Below, piece by piece: positions 7,650 through 12,295 of a DNA stretch of 16,254 nt. Source of the DNA: Planctomycetales bacterium (GTDB lineage: Bacteria > Planctomycetota > UBA11346). The notes beneath the pieces were generated by a model. That model had not been told where the DNA came from and made no database searches. It saw only the letters and a list, made by a program, of their open reading frames with translations. Where the stretch lies: contig JANYGY010000096.1 in NCBI GenBank assembly GCA_025362255.1, positions 1 to 16,254 of the forward strand, read 5' to 3'. The position numbers and the translations under genes were made by a program. Positions within the stretch are counted from its first letter, which is position 1, and each line of letters begins with the position of its first letter.

Positions 7650-8729
7650 TCAGGTTTTTTGCCGCTGCAGCGCCTGATTGATGGCCAACAGCAGCGGCTG
7701 ATCATCAACCAACGCTGAACGGACCGCCATCACCCACACACTGCCCGGCTCGCTGGAGTCAGGAAAAAGGTGTGAAAATGCGTGCAATTTCACTGCATCC
7801 TTGGTCGTGACGACAATGCGCGCTTGAGCACTGCACGCAGCCTGCGTGAGACGTTTTGCGTCGGCTGCGGTGTAATGATGGTGATCGGGAAACCAGTGGC
7901 TGGCGACGATCTTCAAACCGTGACGTTGGCCGAGGGCGGCAAAGGCTGCGGGATTGCCAATGCCGCTGGCGAGAATCACCGGGGTGTCGCGCCAGGCGGA
8001 CAGGGGATCTTGCGGTCGCTCAAGTGAGCACTTTGAAAGTGCTGAAAGAGTGACCTCAACGGTGCGTTCCTCGACCATCGGTGCGCAGCCGGCAAGCTCG
8101 GCGCGCAGATGCGCGAGACGTTCCGGTGACACGAGATCGGTGCGCGACAACCACAGCAGATCCGCTCGTCGCAAACCAGAACTGGTTTCGCGCAGATAGC
8201 CCATCGGCAACACCGCACCACGAGTACCATCGGAGCGGCCCCAGGGGCGCGTGGCATCGATCAGCACGATATCCAGATCGCGGTGCAGCCGGCGATGTTG
8301 AAAGCCATCATCCAGCACCACGCAATCCGCGCCGGCCGCCATCGCCTGTCGTCCGCCAAGGATCCGATCCGGCTGGCAAATTACCGGAATGTCGCCAGCC
8401 AAGTGGGCTTCGTCATTTTTTCCGTCGATGCCACGATAGCCCCGGGCCACGATCATCGGCTTTCGGCCGCGCGCGCGCAAAGCCGCAACCACCGCCAGTG
8501 CGGCGGGGGTTTTCCCGGTGCCTCCGGCGGTAAGATTGCCGATCGCGATCACCGGGATGGGCAGGCGTTTGATTGCGAGCAGGCCATGGTCATAGGCCAG
8601 ATTGCGAACGCTCGTCAGCAGACGGAAGGGCAGCCATACAGGGAGCAGCAGCCAGCGCAGCGGTGAACCCGGAAGGTCTTCTCGCCAACGCGCCCCATGA
8701 CGGACGACGCGCAGGGCCACAGTGCTCAC
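7650..8729 (-). CDS. lpxK: Tetraacyldisaccharide 4'-kinase LpxK (GTG start)
   Basis: This inner-membrane kinase phosphorylates the 4' position of the lipid A disaccharide, making lipid IVA. With a GTG start at 8727-8729 it has 359 residues, near the usual 320-360. A hydrophobic N-terminal segment (about 23-40) would sit in the membrane. The Walker A motif GNLTAGGTGKT lies at 64-74, followed by ARGYRG (95-100), the LpxK signature DDGFQH (140-145, two catalytic Asp), FPDHHHY (280-286) and TTKDAVKL (308-315). Nothing essential seems missing. The frame is open further upstream, but that part is antisense-like sequence inside the preceding gene; GTG overlaps that gene's TGA as GTGA, which supports coupled translation and this start. 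A second GTG three codons downstream is possible. The stop faces the kinase stop with 2 nt between and no obvious terminator. Confidence 0.95.
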   Translation of the reverse strand: MSTVALRVVRHGARWREDLPGSPLRWLLLPVWLPFRLLTSVRNLAYDHGLLAIKRLPIPVIAIGNLTAGGTGKTPAALAVVAALRARGRKPMIVARGYRGIDGKNDEAHLAGDIPVICQPDRILGGRQAMAAGADCVVLDDGFQHRRLHRDLDIVLIDATRPWGRSDGTRGAVLPMGYLRETSSGLRRADLLWLSRTDLVSPERLAHLRAELAGCAPMVEERTVEVTLSALSKCSLERPQDPLSAWRDTPVILASGIGNPAAFAALGQRHGLKIVASHWFPDHHHYTAADAKRLTQAACSAQARIVVTTKDAVKLHAFSHLFPDSSEPGSVWVMAVRSALVDDQPLLLAINQALQRQKT

Positions 8730-9865
8730 AACTGGATCGATTCCATCCGCGCCGGCGTGCCGCCGCGTTTCAGATGCATGGATTTCCGGCCCGGGTCCAT
8801 GATCAACAGCACCGTGGTCGCCGACGACAGCAGCTCTGAGGGCTGCCGGAAACCATCGTTGGGTGCTTCGATGGTCTTCATCATTCCGAACCACGATGCG
8901 ATGAACACCGGATCGCATGAACGCGCATCGACGACCCGTCCGGCGAGATAGGCCAGACGGTCTTTGCTCAGCGGATCACCGGTGCGCGCGACCCAGCGCA
9001 TGACTTCGCCGTCGAGGGCGTGATTGGTGTGCACGCGCGGACTATCGTTGACGTGATCCTGCAGTTTCGCGGTGGCCTGCCCGCTGAGTTCGACTGAGGC
9101 GCGTTCGCCAGTGCCCGACAACAAGTGCAACGCCCCGCCGCCGTGTCGCGGCCCCATCTGAATGCGCTGCAAGGCATCGTCGAATGACGGAGCGTTCAGT
9201 GCGGATGCCAACAGATGCGCGGTGAAATGGCCCTCGGTGCCATCCGAGACGCGCAGTTCATTGGCGCCGACCGCGATCCCCGCCTCTGACATGCCGGCCA
9301 CGGGATGCAGCCCGGCGAGGGTCAAGCTGATGCTGGCCGGGCCATGCGCCGGCATCCGCCGGACCAGGGTGATGTAGGGGAACAGCGCCGCATCGAGGTG
9401 CCACGCATAGATCGCGCGCGACATGCCGCTGTCGGTGTGCTTGGCGGCCAACGATACCCAGCTCGACCGCATTGGCGGAACCTGGCACATGTAATGGCTC
9501 AGCAAATCACCCCAGCCATGGATCAAAAGAAGATCCTCTTCGGGAATGCCGGTGGTCCGGGCGATCGATTCGATCTCCATCCACGCCGAGGGATCAGTCC
9601 GCGCCAGGGGGACAACGAGTTTTTTCAGGTGGGCGCTGAGGTCGTCCGAAGCCCGGCTCGGATCAGCGTCGATGATCGCGCAGGCGAGCTGCTCTTTGAG
9701 GTACTGCGCCAACACTTGCAAACGGGGTTTCAACCGTTGGCCGATGGTCTCGCCGATCGTACGCGGCGTGCCGATGGCGTTGATGACCGGAATTCCGCCG
9801 ATGATGTCGAGAGTCGCCACAGCCGTTGGGTGTATCCTCAAGCCGGGGGCCTGTCCATGGCACAT
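8726..9865 (-). CDS. C45-like Ntn hydrolase/acyltransferase with Ser in place of the catalytic Cys
   Basis: The 379-residue protein resembles the C45 family (isopenicillin-N acyltransferase type), whose members cut themselves and use the freed N-terminal Cys as nucleophile. Matching features are the N-terminal GTPRTIGETIGQRLK (about 32-46), ASISLTLAGLHPVAGMSEAG followed by IAVGANEL (about 177-204), and HTNHALD (279-285) carrying the family TNH motif. Where the family has Gly-Cys-Thr this protein reads RSSWVSLA (133-140), so the nucleophile would be Ser134 or Ser135 or be absent. No signal peptide is evident. The ATG at 9863-9865 gives a slightly odd N-terminus; a GTG at 9818-9820 would remove 15 residues and is also plausible. 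The GTGA overlap with lpxK suggests one operon and perhaps a role near acyl or envelope lipid chemistry, which is inference. The family call is fairly sure; substrate and activity are unknown. Confidence 0.82.
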   Translation of the reverse strand: MCHGQAPGLRIHPTAVATLDIIGGIPVINAIGTPRTIGETIGQRLKPRLQVLAQYLKEQLACAIIDADPSRASDDLSAHLKKLVVPLARTDPSAWMEIESIARTTGIPEEDLLLIHGWGDLLSHYMCQVPPMRSSWVSLAAKHTDSGMSRAIYAWHLDAALFPYITLVRRMPAHGPASISLTLAGLHPVAGMSEAGIAVGANELRVSDGTEGHFTAHLLASALNAPSFDDALQRIQMGPRHGGGALHLLSGTGERASVELSGQATAKLQDHVNDSPRVHTNHALDGEVMRWVARTGDPLSKDRLAYLAGRVVDARSCDPVFIASWFGMMKTIEAPNDGFRQPSELLSSATTVLLIMDPGRKSMHLKRGGTPARMESIQL

Positions 9866-10038
9866 ACTGGCAAAGGATAAAACAAGATTCTAGTAAAGTT
9901 CGCATTGCTATCGGCAGGCCCCATACCTTCCGCTTGCATCATCCATGACGCTCGGGAACGTGCTGCGGCTTCCGCGATGGATACCCAGTTGGGTTATAAA
10001 GCACGGCAGCGCGAGATCAGCGTCCCGACGAGGAACCC
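9866..10038. promoter_or_regulatory. Divergent intergenic region between C45-like and DksA-like genes
   Basis: These 173 nt separate two divergent starts. On the plus strand TATAAA at 9995-10000 could be a -10 element for the DksA-like gene, but no convincing -35 lies 16-18 nt upstream. On the minus strand an AT-rich patch (about 9876-9902) contains TAGAAT, which could serve the C45-lpxK pair, again without a good -35. I see no tRNA, long hairpin or other structured element here. Confidence 0.35.
10030..10035 (+). promoter_or_regulatory. Shine-Dalgarno site of the DksA-like gene
   Basis: GAGGAA lies just upstream of the ATG at 10039 with a 3-nt gap, slightly short but close to consensus. It fixes the start of the Lys-rich protein at MSKSTDRP. 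It is one of the few clear Shine-Dalgarno sites in this window. Confidence 0.7.
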
Positions 10039-11214
10039 ATGTCGAAATCCACGGATCGCCCCACTTCAAAAGCCGCCAAATCGGCGTCACAACCCAGTAA
10101 GCAAGCAAAGCCCCCGGCAAAAACCGCGGTGACTTCTGCTGCCAAGCCTGCCAAGAGCAGCGCAGCGGCCAAGAAGCCTGCGCAAAAATCGTTGGCGGCG
10201 AAAGTGACGATGAAATCGCCTGCTAAGCCCGTGGCGGCCAAGGCGAAATCAAAAGCCCCTCTGGCCAAACCGGTTGCAAAAGCTGCGCCCAAAGCTGCGC
10301 CCAAAGCTGCAGCCAAGCCAACGGTAAAGGCCAAACCGGTTGCCCCCAAAGGCACCAAACCGATGGCGAAAAAAGCGCTCGTGAAGCCGGGTGCCAAAGC
10401 TCCAGCGGCCAAAGCTCCAGCGGCCAAAGCAGCTGCAGTGAAGGCAACGAGCGTCGGCAAAAAGAAGGCAGCTCCTCCGGCGGTAAAGGCGACGGCAGCC
10501 AAAATTCCAGCCAAGCCGGCGGCGGTGACGGCCAAAGCCAAACCCGCACCAATCGTGGCCAAATCGGCATCTGCGCCGCTCAAGCCCTCAGCAGTGTTTG
10601 CAAAAGCCGCTCAAGCTGTCGCTGCGAAGCCGATTCCAGTCAATCCCCCAGTGACCAGTAAGCCCACCATCCAGGCCAAGCCGATCGCCGTGGTACACCG
10701 AGATGTTAAACCCACCCAAGCCCCGAAAGTGGTAAAGATGACCAAAGACACCGGCTCAGCGAATGGCAGCGCCAGCGGGAAGCATCGGACGGTCGTCAGC
10801 CCGACGTTTACCTGCCCCTTCGATAACGAAGAGCTGGCCCAGTGGCGCAAGGTGCTGATGACTCGCCGCTCCGAAATCAGCAACGACATCGACGCCCTCG
10901 AAAAGGACGCGATGGAAGCCGAAGACGGCCACACCACTCCTCTCCACGCCGCAGAGCGCGGTTCTGACGCTGATTTGCAAGACGTCAGCCTTGGCTTGGC
11001 TGGAGAAGAAAAGGATCTCTTGTGGCAGATCGACCGCGCGATCCGCAAGATCGATGTCAAATCGCCGCTGCCCTTCGGCATCTGCGAATACAATAAAGAG
11101 CCGATCTCGAAGCCCCGCCTTCAGCTGATCCCCTGGACACCCTTGTCGATCGAAGGGGCTACCCACATGGAAGAAAACCATTTGGTGGTCGAAGACCTCT
11201 TGATGGATGACTGA
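10039..11214 (+). CDS. DksA/TraR-fold protein with histone H1-like Lys/Ala-rich tail and reduced zinc finger
   Basis: This 391-residue protein has two parts. Residues 1 to about 235 are almost entirely Lys, Ala, Pro, Val, Ser and Thr, with AAK, KAAP and KAPA repeats. Tails like this occur in bacterial histone H1-like proteins and AlgP and bind DNA or RNA non-specifically. Residues about 258-391 match the DksA/TraR family: a coiled-coil hairpin (about 263-338), then the finger region FGICEYNKEPISKPRL and the helix after IPWTPLSIEGA. DksA binds in the RNA polymerase secondary channel and tunes promoters during stress. The four zinc positions fall at 349, 352, 370 and 373 with canonical spacing but read Cys, Asn, Ser and Gly, so zinc is probably not bound; cysteine-poor forms are known in this superfamily. 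The gene stands alone between a clear Shine-Dalgarno site and a strong terminator. A nucleoid or polymerase-associated role is inferred. Confidence 0.92.
   Translation: MSKSTDRPTSKAAKSASQPSKQAKPPAKTAVTSAAKPAKSSAAAKKPAQKSLAAKVTMKSPAKPVAAKAKSKAPLAKPVAKAAPKAAPKAAAKPTVKAKPVAPKGTKPMAKKALVKPGAKAPAAKAPAAKAAAVKATSVGKKKAAPPAVKATAAKIPAKPAAVTAKAKPAPIVAKSASAPLKPSAVFAKAAQAVAAKPIPVNPPVTSKPTIQAKPIAVVHRDVKPTQAPKVVKMTKDTGSANGSASGKHRTVVSPTFTCPFDNEELAQWRKVLMTRRSEISNDIDALEKDAMEAEDGHTTPLHAAERGSDADLQDVSLGLAGEEKDLLWQIDRAIRKIDVKSPLPFGICEYNKEPISKPRLQLIPWTPLSIEGATHMEENHLVVEDLLMDD
10279..10314 (+). repeat. Three 12-bp tandem copies in the Lys/Ala-rich tail
   Basis: AAAGCTGCGCCC occurs at 10279-10290 and 10291-10302, followed by AAAGCTGCAGCC at 10303-10314. 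Each copy encodes a Lys-Ala-Ala-Pro type unit in frame, consistent with growth of the tail by slippage or unequal exchange. Confidence 0.85.
10393..10422 (+). repeat. Two 15-bp tandem copies in the Lys/Ala-rich tail
   Basis: GCCAAAGCTCCAGCG occurs twice in a row (10393-10407 and 10408-10422), and a third start, GCCAAAGC, follows. Each copy encodes Ala-Lys-Ala-Pro-Ala in frame. It is a second, independent repeat expansion in the same tail. Confidence 0.85.
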
Positions 11215-11285
11215 TTTCCAGTTGGGGAGATGTCAGTTGGATGAAACGGTGACCGCCTCGTGTCGCCCGGTCTGCTTTTTTCGCT

Positions 11286-11329
11286 AAAAAAACACCGCCT
11301 AAGCATCGCAGCTTGGGCGGTGTTTTTTT
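11286..11329 (+). terminator. Strong intrinsic terminator after the DksA-like gene
   Basis: The arms AAAAACACCGCCTAAGC (from about 11288) and GCTTGGGCGGTGTTTTT (from 11311) pair over 17-18 positions with one G-U wobble. The loop is ATCGCA (11305-11310), and seven T residues at 11323-11329 close the right arm. The mirror A run at 11286-11292 would also give a U tract on the minus strand, so it could stop transcription both ways. It begins 72 nt after the DksA-like stop and ends 21 nt before the radical SAM start, so that gene needs its own nearby promoter or read-through. Confidence 0.93.
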
Positions 11330-11350
11330 GGGCGTAGAAAAGAGTTCCGC

Positions 11351-12214
11351 ATGGCCATCGACACACCGCTTTTCACCCAGCATCCCCGGCATTGGCGAAC
11401 CAATGCCTACGCCTATCCGGTGATTTCGCGGCGGTCACGCGGCTTGTCCTTGGGGATCAATCTCAACCCGGACACCGCCTGCAATTTCGACTGCGTCTAT
11501 TGCTCGGTCGATCGGACGTCGCCGCCTGCCATTCGGACGGTCGATCTGGCGACCTTGCGAGGGGAACTCGACCATCTGCTCCGGATTTCGATTTCAGGCG
11601 AATTATTTGATGAACCGCCGTTCGATGCCACGCCCATGCCGCTGCGTCGGCTCAATGACCTAGCGTTCAGCGGAGACGGCGAACCAACCACGTACCCGGC
11701 TTTCGCTGATGCCTGCCGCCTGACGGTGGACCTGCTCGCCTGGCACCAAGTCGATCCGGCGGTGCGGATCGTGGTCATCACCAACGCGACGATGTTGCAC
11801 CAGGAACGGGTGCAGCAGGCGCTCGATATCCTTGGCGAACGAGCAGAGATCTGGGCCAAGCTGGATGCGGGAACAGCTGAGCATTTCCGCGCGATCGATC
11901 GTACCGAGGTGCCGTTCCAACGAGTCCTCGACAACCTCCTGCACGCCGGTCGGCGCCGACCGTTGGTGATCCAGGCCTTGTTCGCACGCCTGCACGATGA
12001 GCCGCCTACGAACGTCGAACTTGCGGCATGGACCGTACGGTTGCAGGAATTACGCGCCGGCGGTGCGGCGATAGCGCGGATCCAGGTCTATACCACGGCT
12101 CGGGCCACCGCTGAATCCTGGGTTTCGCCGTTGACCCCAGCGGAAATCGATGCCATCGCGGAGCGACCCAGGGCCTGCGGATTCATCACTGAGGCTTTTT
12201 ACGGTCCGGGATAA
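11351..12214 (+). CDS. Radical SAM protein
   Basis: This 287-residue radical SAM enzyme has an unknown substrate. The CX3CX2C motif that binds the [4Fe-4S] cluster is C44-NFD-C48-VY-C51, preceded by GLSLGINLNPDTA. AFSGDGEPTTYP (105-116) is the GGEP-like segment that contacts S-adenosylmethionine. VVITNATML and the segment around AEIWAKLDAG continue the barrel. The short length and the CNFDCVYC context are like the COG0731-type proteins related to wyosine biosynthesis, but I see no added domain that would identify the reaction, and no maturase or RiPP partner lies next to it. The ATG at 11351 is the only good start; AAAAGAG about 10 nt upstream is a weak ribosome site. It sits just after a strong terminator. 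The hybrid sensor gene follows after 81 nt on the same strand. Family certain, role open. Confidence 0.95.
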   Translation: MAIDTPLFTQHPRHWRTNAYAYPVISRRSRGLSLGINLNPDTACNFDCVYCSVDRTSPPAIRTVDLATLRGELDHLLRISISGELFDEPPFDATPMPLRRLNDLAFSGDGEPTTYPAFADACRLTVDLLAWHQVDPAVRIVVITNATMLHQERVQQALDILGERAEIWAKLDAGTAEHFRAIDRTEVPFQRVLDNLLHAGRRRPLVIQALFARLHDEPPTNVELAAWTVRLQELRAGGAAIARIQVYTTARATAESWVSPLTPAEIDAIAERPRACGFITEAFYGPG

Positions 12215-12215
12215 G

Positions 12216-12238
12216 TGACCTCGTCACGTAACTAGTTG
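12216..12238. repeat. Two small adjacent palindromes after the radical SAM gene
   Basis: GTGAC-CTC-GTCAC (12216-12228) is a 5-bp stem with a 3-nt loop, and AACTAGTT (12231-12238) is a perfect 8-bp palindrome. No T run follows, so this is a poor intrinsic terminator. It could be an operator half or chance. Confidence 0.3.
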
Positions 12239-12259
12239 CCTCCGACTCTCCTCGTCTCC

Positions 12260-12288
12260 TTGCGACTGAACAGGATGTAATTCATACT
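12260..12288 (+). promoter_or_regulatory. Candidate sigma-70 promoter for the hybrid sensor gene (possibly leaderless)
   Basis: TTGCGA (12260-12265, four of six matches to TTGACA) and CATACT (12283-12288, four of six matches to TATAAT) are separated by exactly 17 nt. The ATG at 12296 falls 8 nt after the -10 element, where transcription would begin, and no Shine-Dalgarno precedes it. A leaderless or near-leaderless message is therefore possible. This is a single visual match and needs start-site data. Confidence 0.35.
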
Positions 12289-12295
12289 CCTGGTC

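Noticed and set aside
7648..7682. ATCAGG...CCTGAT inverted repeat with a T6 run near the kinase and lpxK stops
   Set aside because: The T run lies inside the loop side rather than after the stem on the plus strand, and it is within lpxK coding sequence, so it does not look like an intrinsic terminator.
8730..8918. Upstream extension of lpxK to an ATG at 8918
   Set aside because: It lies inside the C45-like gene in another frame and has no similarity to LpxK; the GTG overlapping the TGA gives a normal-length protein.
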